The notes below the pieces were generated by a model, which was given only the letters and a program-made list of their open reading frames with translations, was not told the origin of the DNA and searched no databases. A stretch of DNA of 64,000 nt from Terriglobia bacterium (GTDB lineage Bacteria > Acidobacteriota > Terriglobia > Acidiferrales > UBA7541), in contig JAIQEW010000005.1 in assembly GCA_020073605.1 (NCBI GenBank), positions 124,001 through 188,000 of the forward strand, written 5' to 3'. Below, piece by piece: positions 17,690 to 26,491 of this stretch (position 1 is its first letter; every line of letters starts with the position of its first letter). A program made the translations under genes and the position numbers.

Positions 17690-19057
17690 GTGAACAAGTT
17701 GCGAACGGCGCTCATCTACACTGCGATGCTCGCGTTTAGCGTCGGAATATTCTTCTTAATCCAGCGCTATGGGCGCTCGCTGGTTGCCTCCGGACCGCGC
17801 ACGCCTTTCGGCACGGCCGCAACATCCGGTGGCGATGTGCTCACGCACGTGCTCCTTGCGCTCGTCGTGATCATCGTCGCGGCACGAGCTCTGGGCGCAG
17901 TGTTCCGATGGATGAACCAGCCGCCGGTGATCGGCGAAATGATCGCGGGCATTCTGCTGGGACCATCCCTGCTGGGCCGCGTGGCGCCGGGACTTTCGGC
18001 TCACGTGTTTCCTTCACTCGTCGTGCCGTTTCTATCGGTCACTTCCCAGGTCGGCGTCATCTTGTTCATGTTCCTGGTCGGCCTAGAGCTCGACACCGGG
18101 TTATTGCGGCAACGCACGCGAGCTCCGGTGGTCATCTCCCATGCGAGCATCATTGCCCCTTTCCTGCTCGGGGCCACTCTGGCGCTCTGGCTGTATCCGT
18201 CGCTCTCTTCGCAAGACGTTTCGTTCACGCAATTCGCGCTTTTTATCGGCGTGTCCATGTCCGTGACTGCGTTTCCGGTGCTGGCGCGAATTCTCACCGA
18301 TCGCGGGATGCAGAAGAGCCGCATCGGCACGATCGCGCTCGCGTGTGCGGCGGTCGATGACGTCACGGCGTGGTGCCTGCTGGCATTCGTCGTGAGCGTT
18401 GCTAGGGCCCAGCCGGAACGCATTTTCGCCACGCTGGGACTGACGGCCGCTTTCATCATCGTGATATTCGTGTTGGTGCGGCCCGCCGCTCTCTGGCTCG
18501 TTCACAAGCAAGCCACGAACCGGCTGGCGGCGCAGAGCACGTTTGTGATTGTGTGCGCCGCGCTGCTGCTTGCGGCCCTGGCTACGGAGCGAATCGGCAT
18601 TCACGCGCTTTTCGGCGCTTTTCTGATCGGCGTAGTCGTCCCGCATGATTCCTCGCTGGCGCAGGACGTCCGAAGGAAGCTGGAGGACGCCGTCGTGGCG
18701 CTTCTTTTGCCGGTGTTCTTTGTCTTCACTGGATTGCGGACGCAGATCGGCCTCGTGCACGGCTCGCGGAACTGGCTCATCTGTGCCCTGATCATCGCGG
18801 TGGCTTCGCTCGGGAAGTTTGGCGGCAGCTTCGTGGCGGCCCGTCTGACGGGCCTGAGCTGGCGGGAGGCTGCGTCGGTCGGCATCCTGATGAACACCCG
18901 CGGTCTGATGGAGCTGATCGTGCTGAATGTAGGACTGGATCTCGGCGTGCTCTCGCCCGCGCTCTTTGCGATGTTCGTGCTGATGGCACTCGTGACCACG
19001 TTCGCGACCACGCCCATCTTGCAGGCGGTAACTCGGGGCCGGCAGCCCGCACCCTGA
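17690..19057 (+). CDS. Cation:proton antiporter (CPA2/Kef-type)
   Basis: Integral membrane Na+/H+ or K+/H+ exchanger of 455 aa with about 12-13 hydrophobic helices. Typical family segments include PPVIGEMIAGILLGPSLLG, LFMFLVGLELD, SMSVTAFPVLARIL and AVDDVTAWCLLA, the last carrying the paired-Asp ion site. MNTRGLMELIVLNVGLDLGV near the C-terminus is also characteristic. No C-terminal TrkA-N domain is present. GTG start at 17690 preceded by GAGGG. Converges on the peptide-binding protein gene. Confidence 0.93.
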   Translation: MNKLRTALIYTAMLAFSVGIFFLIQRYGRSLVASGPRTPFGTAATSGGDVLTHVLLALVVIIVAARALGAVFRWMNQPPVIGEMIAGILLGPSLLGRVAPGLSAHVFPSLVVPFLSVTSQVGVILFMFLVGLELDTGLLRQRTRAPVVISHASIIAPFLLGATLALWLYPSLSSQDVSFTQFALFIGVSMSVTAFPVLARILTDRGMQKSRIGTIALACAAVDDVTAWCLLAFVVSVARAQPERIFATLGLTAAFIIVIFVLVRPAALWLVHKQATNRLAAQSTFVIVCAALLLAALATERIGIHALFGAFLIGVVVPHDSSLAQDVRRKLEDAVVALLLPVFFVFTGLRTQIGLVHGSRNWLICALIIAVASLGKFGGSFVAARLTGLSWREAASVGILMNTRGLMELIVLNVGLDLGVLSPALFAMFVLMALVTTFATTPILQAVTRGRQPAP

Positions 19058-19104
19058 TGCCCGCACTCAAGGCGCGTGTTTGAAGTCGCAGAAGCGGGCC
19101 CGTT

Positions 19105-20697
19105 CTACTTCAGCTCCGCAGTGTCGAGAAAGTCGTAGCCTCCGCCCGGTGCAATCGCGATCCCGGTCACGCGTGCCCGATGCACGCAAACGTTGTCCAC
19201 GTACCACAAGTTGATGTACGGCTCGTCCTCGGCGACGATCTTCTGAATCTCGGAGAGAAGCTCCTTGCGCTTCGCCATATCCATTTCGACGCGCTGCTTG
19301 TCAATCAGCGCATCGAGCGTGGGATTGCGGTAGTGCCCGCGGTTCGCCCCGTCGGGCGGCATCCTCTTCGAGCTGAACACGTAGCGGAAAATATCCGGGT
19401 CGTTGTTCGCTCCGATCCAGCGAAACGTGTAGAGCTGAAAGCTGCCTCGCCCGATATCCGCGACGAATGTCGCGTTCTCAAGCGGCCTCAGCTCGAGTGC
19501 CACCCCCACGCGCTTCCACTGGTCCGCCAGCGCTTCACCGAGCAGCCGTGCCGATTCCTCCGTCGAAGTCTTCAGCGTCAGATGAATCCGGACGCCGTCC
19601 GCTCCGCGCGCAAAGCCCGCGGCGTCGAGCAGTTGTTCCGCGCGCGCGGGATCGTATGCATACTGCTGGACGTTCGGCTCATACGCCCAATGGTTCGGGG
19701 GTAACAGGCTCGATGCAGGCCGCGCCTGTCCTCGCAGCAAATACCGAATCAGCGTCGTGCGGTCGGTAGCGTAAGCCAGTGCCTGCCGCACTTCCCGGTG
19801 GGCCAGAATCGGATCGTCAAAGTTAAGGGCCACGTAGGCGAACGTCGTCCCCGGCTGCTCCTCCGCGATGAGTTCCGGCACTTTGGTCAGTGCCAGAACC
19901 ATATCCGGCGTCAGGGAATTGACGCCGCCGATGTCCGCGGTGCCTTTGCGCAGCTCCAGCGCCCGTACGATCGCTTCCGGCACGACCCGGAATAGCACCC
20001 GATTGATTTTCGGCGCGCCGCCGAAGTAGTCCGGATTCCTCTCCAGCACAATCTCTTCGTCCTGGGTGATGCTCGCGACGCGGAAAGGCCCGGTGCCGAC
20101 CGGCTTCTGCGCCTCTTCCTTGCCGGAGCCTGCCGGCACGATGCCGATCCCGGGCAGCGTCAGATTCCACAGAAACGACGAGAAGGGCTCGCGCAGGTGA
20201 AAAATCACCGTCGCTTCATCCGGTGTCTCGATCGATTCCACCATCGGGAAAGTCCCGCGCTTGGACGACGCCGCCGCTCCCGAAATGATCGAATCGAACG
20301 TGAACTTCACATCGGCGGACGTGAGCGGTCTGCCGTCATGGAATTTCACTCCGCGCCGCAAATGAAACACATACGTGAGCGGGTTGGGAATGTCCCAGGT
20401 CGTAGCGAGGTCCGGGATGATTTTCATCTGCTCGTCGAAAGCCACAAGGCTGTCGAAAATAAGACCGTGCAGATGTTGCGACTGCGCCTCGGTGCCGATC
20501 CGCGGATCGAGGTTGATCGGCATCGATTCGATCAGAAAGTTGACGGTTCCCGGATCGGCCGCCTGCTGCGATCTTCCGCATCCACCGGCCAGTGCTCCGA
20601 GGGTTGCCAAGAGAACGGCGAGCCTCGCGATTCTCGGCAGGTGTCGCGCTCCTCGCTTGTGCGGATTGGAGCTTCGTATCGAACTGGCGACGATCAA
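19105..20697 (-). CDS. Peptide ABC-transporter substrate-binding lipoprotein (SBP_bac_5)
   Basis: Solute-binding protein of the DppA/OppA family, 530 aa. The N-terminus carries a lipobox (ALAGGC) after a hydrophobic stretch, so it should be a lipoprotein. Family segments include PLTYVFHLRRGVKFHDGRPL, VGTGPFRV and EIVLERNPDYFGG. No permease or ATPase genes are adjacent. The start is a TTG at 20697 overlapping the anmK stop as TTGA, so translation is probably coupled. Next to the muropeptide kinase anmK, import of peptides or muropeptides is a reasonable inference. Confidence 0.9.
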   Translation of the reverse strand: MIVASSIRSSNPHKRGARHLPRIARLAVLLATLGALAGGCGRSQQAADPGTVNFLIESMPINLDPRIGTEAQSQHLHGLIFDSLVAFDEQMKIIPDLATTWDIPNPLTYVFHLRRGVKFHDGRPLTSADVKFTFDSIISGAAASSKRGTFPMVESIETPDEATVIFHLREPFSSFLWNLTLPGIGIVPAGSGKEEAQKPVGTGPFRVASITQDEEIVLERNPDYFGGAPKINRVLFRVVPEAIVRALELRKGTADIGGVNSLTPDMVLALTKVPELIAEEQPGTTFAYVALNFDDPILAHREVRQALAYATDRTTLIRYLLRGQARPASSLLPPNHWAYEPNVQQYAYDPARAEQLLDAAGFARGADGVRIHLTLKTSTEESARLLGEALADQWKRVGVALELRPLENATFVADIGRGSFQLYTFRWIGANNDPDIFRYVFSSKRMPPDGANRGHYRNPTLDALIDKQRVEMDMAKRKELLSEIQKIVAEDEPYINLWYVDNVCVHRARVTGIAIAPGGGYDFLDTAELK

Positions 20698-21881
20698 CGG
20701 CGCCCTTTCGCTGGCGATTTGGCCGCGCGCACGATCTTCCCGAGCACTGCCGGATGCCTCGCCCCCGTTGCAGAAGGCAAATTTGACGGCCGGCCGTGAT
20801 ACGTCTCATACGCAAGCACGGCGAACGCGAAAGCCTCCTTGGCTTCCGCGGGCACGCCGAACCTGCTCGCCGACACCACGTCGATTCCCGGCAGCGAAGC
20901 AGCCAGCTGCGCCATCATCAAGGGATTGAGCGCGCCGCCTCCTGCAACGATCAATTCATCGACTTTGGTCCGCGGCAGTATGAACCGGCGAAATGCGTCG
21001 GCAATCGTCAGCGGAGTGTACACGGTCGCGGTACGCACCAGGTCTGCGTGCCCGGCGTGGTGCTGACTTCCCCACGCGAGCAGCCCGTGCGAATATGCCT
21101 CCCCGAACTGTTCGCGCCCGGCCGATTTCGGTGGTTTCTTTCTAAGGTACGGCTCGCGCATCAGCCGGACGAGCAGCTCGGGAATCGTTCGCCCGCTCAA
21201 GGCGATGCGTGCGTCGCGATCATACGCGGCCTTTTTTCGCGTGATCCGCTCGACGAGAGCATCCACGACCATATTTCCCGGGCCGGTGTCGAACGCGAAC
21301 ACGTCCTCGGCCCCAGCGCCCGCCGGAATCACCGTCACGTTCGCGATCCCGCCGATGTTCAGCGCCGCGCGGCCCCTCAGCGCATCACGATACAAAAGGT
21401 AGTCCACAAAGGGCACGAGCGGCGCTCCCTGGCCGCCTGCCGCCATATCGGCGGTACGAAAATCGCCGACCGTCGAAATTCCGGTGCGCTCGGCGATGAT
21501 GCTCGTCTCCCCGATCTGTAGCGTGGAGGGCGCCCGCACCTTCCCTTGGAACCGAGCCGCTGCGCCCATGTGAAACACGGTCTGGCCGTGCGAGCCGATC
21601 AGCGACACCTCTTCGAGCGGCACGCGCCACTTCTTGCATGCCGCGACGGCCGCCCGCGCGAGCTCAGCGCCGAGCAGAAAGTTCAACTCGCTGATTTCTG
21701 CCGTGGTGGTCGCCGCGCCATTGGCGAGCCGCAGGATTCCTTCGCGCATGTAGGCGGGGAAGGGAACGTGATGGTGTCCTTCGAGTATTGCGATGAGCGC
21801 CGGGGGCGCGCCCGATATCCGCACGAGCGCGGCGTCGATTCCATCCGCCGACGTCCCCGACATCATGCCGAGCACCCGCAT
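20694..21881 (-). CDS. anmK: Anhydro-N-acetylmuramic acid kinase
   Basis: Phosphorylates and opens 1,6-anhydro-MurNAc in peptidoglycan recycling. ASKHA-fold ATPase motifs are seen: GMMSGTSADGIDAALV at the N-terminus, LNIGGIANVTVIP, and FDTGPGNMVVDALVERIT. The ATG at 21881 is preferred (395 aa) because AAGGA lies 7 nt upstream; an ATG at 21896 would add five residues. It follows mutS after a short gap and overlaps the solute-binding protein gene. Confidence 0.95.
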   Translation of the reverse strand: MRVLGMMSGTSADGIDAALVRISGAPPALIAILEGHHHVPFPAYMREGILRLANGAATTTAEISELNFLLGAELARAAVAACKKWRVPLEEVSLIGSHGQTVFHMGAAARFQGKVRAPSTLQIGETSIIAERTGISTVGDFRTADMAAGGQGAPLVPFVDYLLYRDALRGRAALNIGGIANVTVIPAGAGAEDVFAFDTGPGNMVVDALVERITRKKAAYDRDARIALSGRTIPELLVRLMREPYLRKKPPKSAGREQFGEAYSHGLLAWGSQHHAGHADLVRTATVYTPLTIADAFRRFILPRTKVDELIVAGGGALNPLMMAQLAASLPGIDVVSASRFGVPAEAKEAFAFAVLAYETYHGRPSNLPSATGARHPAVLGKIVRAAKSPAKGRR

Positions 21882-21906
21882 GGCTTGGTCCTTCATCCGG
21901 CGCTGG

Positions 21907-24705
21907 TCATTGCAATTGTTTCTGCAATGCTGCGAGCAGGTTCAGCGCCTCAAGGGGAGTCAGCTTGTTCAAATCCGCGCCGCGCAGCGCTTCGAGAACC
22001 GATTCGTCGATGGCCGCGAAACTCGTCTGCTGCGGCGCCGGAGGAATTGCTCCCGGAGAGAGCTCCCGCGTCAGTTCTTCTTCGCTGCGCTCGTGCCGCC
22101 GCAGGATCTCCCTCGCCCTCGAGACCACTTCGTTCGGCAGCCCGGCCAGGCGCGCGACTTCGATGCCGTAGCTTTTGTCGGCGCTGCCCGGCTCCACGCG
22201 CCGCAGAAAAACGATTTCGCTCCCCGCCTCTTCCACGGACACGTGGACGTTTTTCACGCCCGGCAGCAACTGCTCGAGCTCCGTCAGCTCGTGGTAATGC
22301 GTCGCGAAGAGCGTCCTCGGCCGGGCGCCCGCGTGCAGCGATTCGACCACCGCCCACGCAAGCGAGAGGCCGTCAAACGTCGCCGTGCCGCGCCCCACTT
22401 CGTCGAGCAGCACCAGGCTTGCCGGCGTCGCCGTGTTCAAAATCGCAGCCACCTCGCTCATCTCAACCAGAAAGGTTGATCTCCCCCGCGCCAGGTTGTC
22501 CGATGCGCCGATCCGCGTGAAAATCCGGTCGAGCAACGGCAGCTTCGCTTGCTGCGCCGGCACGAACGATCCCATCTGCGCGAGAATCGAGATGATCGCC
22601 GTTTGCCGCAGGTAGGTGGACTTTCCGCCCATGTTCGGCCCGGTGATGATCAGGAGAAACGGCGCCTCGGCTCCGAGATACAAATCGTTCGGCACGAACC
22701 GCTGGCCCGTCTCTTCGAGCAGCTTCTCGATCACGGGATGCCGCCCGCCGGCCACCAACAAGTCTCCTCGCGGTCCCTTCCTGGACACTTCTCTCTCGGT
22801 GAACTCCGGGCGCGCGTAATTCCGTGCCGCCGCGATTCGCGCGAAATTCACGAGCACGTCGAGCTGGGCGATCCCCGCCGCTGTGCGCCGCACGCGCCCC
22901 GCTTCCCGCGCGATCGACTCGCGAATCTCTCCGTAGAGCCGCCGCTCGATTTCGAGCACGCGCTCCTCGGCCGACAGCACTTTGCGTTCGTGTTCCGCAA
23001 GCTCGCGCGATGTGAACCGCTCCGCGTTTACCAGCGTCTGTTTGCGGTCGTAATCCGCCGGGACGAGCGAAAGATTCGGCTTCGACACCTCGATGTAGTA
23101 GCCGAACACCTGGTTGTAACGGATCTTCAGGGAAGCGATGCCGGTTCGCTTTCGCTCGCGCTCTTCCATCGCGGCGATGGTTTGGCGGCCGTGCTTCAAA
23201 ATGTCGCGCAGCTCATCGAGTTCCGCGTGGAAACCCGGCCGGATCACACCCGGATCGTTCGGCAGCGCCGGAGGGTCGTCCGCAATTCCTCGCGCGATGA
23301 TTTCGCGCACGTCCGTCAGCTCGTCCATCTGTTCGCGCAGCGCGTAAAGTCGCCGGGTTTCGCGTCGTGTAGGGGCGGATTTCAAACCCGCCTCTGCGGA
23401 TGGCCGTGGCGTGTCTCCGTCAACGATCAATCCCCGCAAAGCGGGTATCTTTTCGAGCGATCCGCGCAGGGCGTTCAGGTCCCTCGGTGTGGCAACGCCG
23501 AGAGTGATGCGGCTCGTCAGGCGCTCGAGATCGAGGATGGCTTCGAGCTCCCGGTGAACCTCCTCGCGCGCCACGGTCCGCGCCTTCAAATCGGCCACGG
23601 CGTCGAGCCGCTCTTCGATCTCCCGGAGCGAAATCTCCGGCCGCAAGAGCCACGCGCGCAGCAGCCTCGCGCCCATGCCAGTTGCCGTCTCGTCAATTGA
23701 CCTGACCAGCGTCGCCGAAGCGTCGTCTCCCGCTGCCGGCTCGACGAGTTCCAGGTTCCGCACGGTCACCTGGTCGAGGATCATCGCATCCTGTTGCTCG
23801 TAGTAGTTGATGCGGTCGAGGTGTTCGAGGCCGGTCCCCGCTGGACGCAACGAGGGGATCGTGGCCATGTCCTCCGGTTTCCGGGCACTGATAGCGGATG
23901 TCTCGCGCAGGTAGTGGACGATCGCTCCCGCCGCCGCGGTTGCCTGCGGATGCCCGGTCAGCCCGAATCCTTCGAGTGCCACCACGCGAAAATGCTGTTC
24001 GAGCTGCCGCGCCGCAAAGTTGGTCTCGAAAGCCCAGTCGTCGAGCCGCGTCTCGACTGCACCGAGCCCGTTCGCACTCGATGGCGCTGCCTCGGCGAAA
24101 AGCGTCACAGGCCGCGGCAGCAGAATCTCCCGTGGCCGCAGGATTTCCATCTCGTCGCGCAGCCGCGCCTCGGCTTTTTCTCCCGTGAATTCCGTGGCGC
24201 GGAACTCTCCGGTGGAAAGGTCCACGTATGCAAGTCCGATTTTTGCCTCGGTTTGGCGGCTGGCCGGGCGCCCACTTCCAGCCGCCGCAGCGCTGGTAGC
24301 CGCGCTCCGCGCGACTGCCGCCAGAAAGTTGTTCTCCTTCGGATCGACGAGCGACATGCCGGTCGCTGTCCCCGGAGTAAGCACGCGAATCACCTCGCGC
24401 CGCACGAGCTTCTTCCCCGGCCCGGGTTCCTCCATCTGTTCGCAGATGGCGACCTTGTGCCCGGCGCGAATCAGGCGCGCGATGTAGTTTTCCGCGGCGT
24501 GGTAGGGAACTCCGCACATCGGCACCGGCTGCCCCTTTTCTTTGTTGCGGGCCGTGAGCGTGATCTGGAGGATGCGCGACGCAACGACGGCGTCGTCGAA
24601 GAACAGCTCGTAGAAATCTCCGAGCCGGAACAGCAGCAGCGCCGCCGGGTGCTGTTTCTTCACGGCGTGATACTGCTGCATCAATGGCGTGGCAGGTTCG
24701 GTCAT
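21907..24705 (-). CDS. mutS: DNA mismatch repair protein MutS
   Basis: Mismatch-recognition ATPase, 932 aa, slightly longer than usual. The N-terminal mismatch-binding domain contains FRLGDFYELFFDDA (the Phe-x-Glu recognition segment). The ATPase has Walker A GPNMGGKSTYLRQTA and LLDEVGRGTATFDG. A REP-like palindrome is embedded in the coding sequence at 23371-23395 and contributes residues around 437-445 (EAGLKSAPT) between the LRGLI and LYALREQMDEL helices. A second stretch of extra residues near AATSAAAAGSGRPASRQ lies in the connector domain. ATG at 24705 chosen at MTEPATPLMQQYH. Confidence 0.97.
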   Translation of the reverse strand: MTEPATPLMQQYHAVKKQHPAALLLFRLGDFYELFFDDAVVASRILQITLTARNKEKGQPVPMCGVPYHAAENYIARLIRAGHKVAICEQMEEPGPGKKLVRREVIRVLTPGTATGMSLVDPKENNFLAAVARSAATSAAAAGSGRPASRQTEAKIGLAYVDLSTGEFRATEFTGEKAEARLRDEMEILRPREILLPRPVTLFAEAAPSSANGLGAVETRLDDWAFETNFAARQLEQHFRVVALEGFGLTGHPQATAAAGAIVHYLRETSAISARKPEDMATIPSLRPAGTGLEHLDRINYYEQQDAMILDQVTVRNLELVEPAAGDDASATLVRSIDETATGMGARLLRAWLLRPEISLREIEERLDAVADLKARTVAREEVHRELEAILDLERLTSRITLGVATPRDLNALRGSLEKIPALRGLIVDGDTPRPSAEAGLKSAPTRRETRRLYALREQMDELTDVREIIARGIADDPPALPNDPGVIRPGFHAELDELRDILKHGRQTIAAMEERERKRTGIASLKIRYNQVFGYYIEVSKPNLSLVPADYDRKQTLVNAERFTSRELAEHERKVLSAEERVLEIERRLYGEIRESIAREAGRVRRTAAGIAQLDVLVNFARIAAARNYARPEFTEREVSRKGPRGDLLVAGGRHPVIEKLLEETGQRFVPNDLYLGAEAPFLLIITGPNMGGKSTYLRQTAIISILAQMGSFVPAQQAKLPLLDRIFTRIGASDNLARGRSTFLVEMSEVAAILNTATPASLVLLDEVGRGTATFDGLSLAWAVVESLHAGARPRTLFATHYHELTELEQLLPGVKNVHVSVEEAGSEIVFLRRVEPGSADKSYGIEVARLAGLPNEVVSRAREILRRHERSEEELTRELSPGAIPPAPQQTSFAAIDESVLEALRGADLNKLTPLEALNLLAALQKQLQ
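23371..23395. repeat. REP-like palindrome inside mutS coding sequence
   Basis: AGGGGCGGATTT and AAACCCGCCTCT are inverted copies (10 of 12 positions) around a single C. Elements of this GGGGCGGGTTT...AAACCCGCCCC type are usually intergenic. Here the element is read in frame within mutS and adds residues without a stop. Confidence 0.75.
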
Positions 24706-24955
24706 GAACGCGCGCGATACCGCGACAGTGAAGCGATTATGCTGGCTCGCCCGCACGTTTGGCAACATGCTTCCTTCTGGGTATCAGTGCGGTTTGCGAG
24801 ATGTTGATAGACCACTTGTCAGGTTTATCCGACTTATCAGGAGTTGACCGCGCGGTCGAGAGTGCAATTTGGCGTGCGGGCTCAGATTCAAGCCACCGCC
24901 AGCGCGCTGATTCTCAGGAACGGCAACACGATCATCGTGAGCTTCTTCATACCGC
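24706..24955. other. 250-nt gap between MocR gene and mutS
   Basis: No gene seen. A near-repeat, CTTGTCAGG and CTTATCAGG, occurs around 24816-24841. Both flanking genes are on the minus strand, so the mutS promoter probably lies here. Confidence 0.4.
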
Positions 24956-26392
24956 TCATTCACCGTCGAAAGCCTGCTTGAGCCGTATTGCCATCGCCAC
25001 GGCAGCTTCCTGCGGGATGTTCGTAAAACTCAGCAAAAGCCCCTGACGGTCCTCGCGCTCGATGACCCACGGTGACAACGCAGCCGGCGCGAGGCCCCGC
25101 GCTTTAGCACGCGCAACGAGATCGCGGTCGTTCTTGCATCCCGCGACGCGCGCCAGCAGGTGCATGCCGCCCGCTTGAAGTTGCACGCTCATTTGGCCAT
25201 CGAAGACTTCCGCCAGCGCAGCCGCGAGCGCCGCGCGGCGTTCCGAGTACAACGCACGCATCCGCCGGATATGTCGCGCGAAGTGTCCTTCCGTCATGAA
25301 GTCGGCCGTAATCGCCTGGTTGAATATAGGCCGGTCCCGGTACAACAGCTCGTAAATCCGGCCCAATCGGTCGATCTGCGATTCTGGGACGACCACGTAG
25401 CCAAGTCGCAAGCCGGGGAACAGCACCTTGCTAAACGTTCCAACGTAGATCACGCGCCCAGCTTCATCCAGGCTCTTCAATGCCGGCAGTGGCGGACTGC
25501 CATAGCGGAATTCGCTGTCGTAGTCGTCCTCTATGATCCATGCGTCTGCGCTTGTCGCCCAAGACAGTAGATCCAGTCGCCGCCGCGAGCTTAGAGCCAC
25601 GCCCAGCGGAGCTTGATGCGACGGCGTGACATATGCGAATCGGGCTCGCGTCGATCGCGCCATTGCTGCTGAAACGTCCAGACCCTCATCGTCCACGGGC
25701 ACAGGTACCAGCTTGGCGCCCGCAGCTTCCAGTCCCAATCGGATCATGAAATAGCCGGGGTCCTCGAACCAAACCTCGTCATCAGGTTTAAGAAAAGCCC
25801 GGGTGATCATTCCCAGCGCAGCCTGGAAACCGGACGTAATGATCACCTGCTCCGTCGAGCAAAGAATTCCCCGAGAAACTGCAAGGTAAGAACGGACCGC
25901 TTCACGCAACGGTTCGTATCCCGCCGCGCTCGGAGCGCTCAATTCATGCACTTTGATAGAGCGGACATGCCTGATCGCAAGCCGCGACCATAGCTTTCGC
26001 GGAAAGGCATCGAGCGCCGGCAGGCCCATTTGAAACGGTTGGCACGCAAGTATCTCAGTCGCGGGCTCGTCCCAGCGGCGCTTTGGTGCACTGGGCGATT
26101 TTGGAGGAGGCTTGAGGGAGCTGGCCGCCCGAGCCACCTCAGTCCCCGCGGCCCCTTGGCTTACGACGAGCCCTTCAACAGAAAGAAGGCTGTACGCCAA
26201 ATCGATTGTTCCGCGCGAAGTGGAAAGCTGGCTCGCCAAGCTGCGGGACGAAGGGAGCCGTTCGCCCGGGCGCAAAATTCCCTGTGCTATCGCATCGCGA
26301 AATCGCTGATAGATCTGCCGGTAGAAGGGTGTCCGGCTGTGACGATCGAGTTTCAGGCGCATCCGCTCGGATGTGTCGCGGGAATTCATCAT
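24956..26392 (-). CDS. MocR/PdxR-type GntR regulator with aminotransferase domain
   Basis: Transcription factor of 478 aa joining a GntR winged-helix domain (about 10-80, PFYRQIYQRFRDAIAQGIL, LPSSRSLASQLSTSRGT) to a fold-type I PLP aminotransferase-like domain (about 115-470). The PLP lysine region is YVGTFSKVLFPGLRLGYVV, with IIEDDYDSEFRYG upstream. The family uses PLP or an aldimine ligand to control vitamin B6, GABA or other amine genes. It is divergent from the DUF3179 gene and shares about 100 nt of upstream DNA with it, so it is a candidate regulator of that operon. ATG 26392, 26389 and 26428 are all possible starts. Confidence 0.92.
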   Translation of the reverse strand: MMNSRDTSERMRLKLDRHSRTPFYRQIYQRFRDAIAQGILRPGERLPSSRSLASQLSTSRGTIDLAYSLLSVEGLVVSQGAAGTEVARAASSLKPPPKSPSAPKRRWDEPATEILACQPFQMGLPALDAFPRKLWSRLAIRHVRSIKVHELSAPSAAGYEPLREAVRSYLAVSRGILCSTEQVIITSGFQAALGMITRAFLKPDDEVWFEDPGYFMIRLGLEAAGAKLVPVPVDDEGLDVSAAMARSTRARFAYVTPSHQAPLGVALSSRRRLDLLSWATSADAWIIEDDYDSEFRYGSPPLPALKSLDEAGRVIYVGTFSKVLFPGLRLGYVVVPESQIDRLGRIYELLYRDRPIFNQAITADFMTEGHFARHIRRMRALYSERRAALAAALAEVFDGQMSVQLQAGGMHLLARVAGCKNDRDLVARAKARGLAPAALSPWVIEREDRQGLLLSFTNIPQEAAVAMAIRLKQAFDGE

Positions 26393-26464
26393 GGCTCGGT
26401 TATTTCGTTCGGTCTTGGCTCTTCTCATCGTATAGGCATCCGTGCGATATGAATCAGGTTGAGT

Positions 26465-26479
26465 GACCGGAAGCCGGTC
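26465..26479. promoter_or_regulatory. Perfect inverted repeat GACCGG-N3-CCGGTC
   Basis: Perfect 6-bp arms separated by AAG, 13 nt before the ATG of the DUF3179 gene and just ahead of its GGAGAG ribosome site. It lies between that gene and the divergent MocR regulator, so it could be an operator or an mRNA hairpin affecting initiation. Confidence 0.4.
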
Positions 26480-26491
26480 GTGGAGAGCTCC

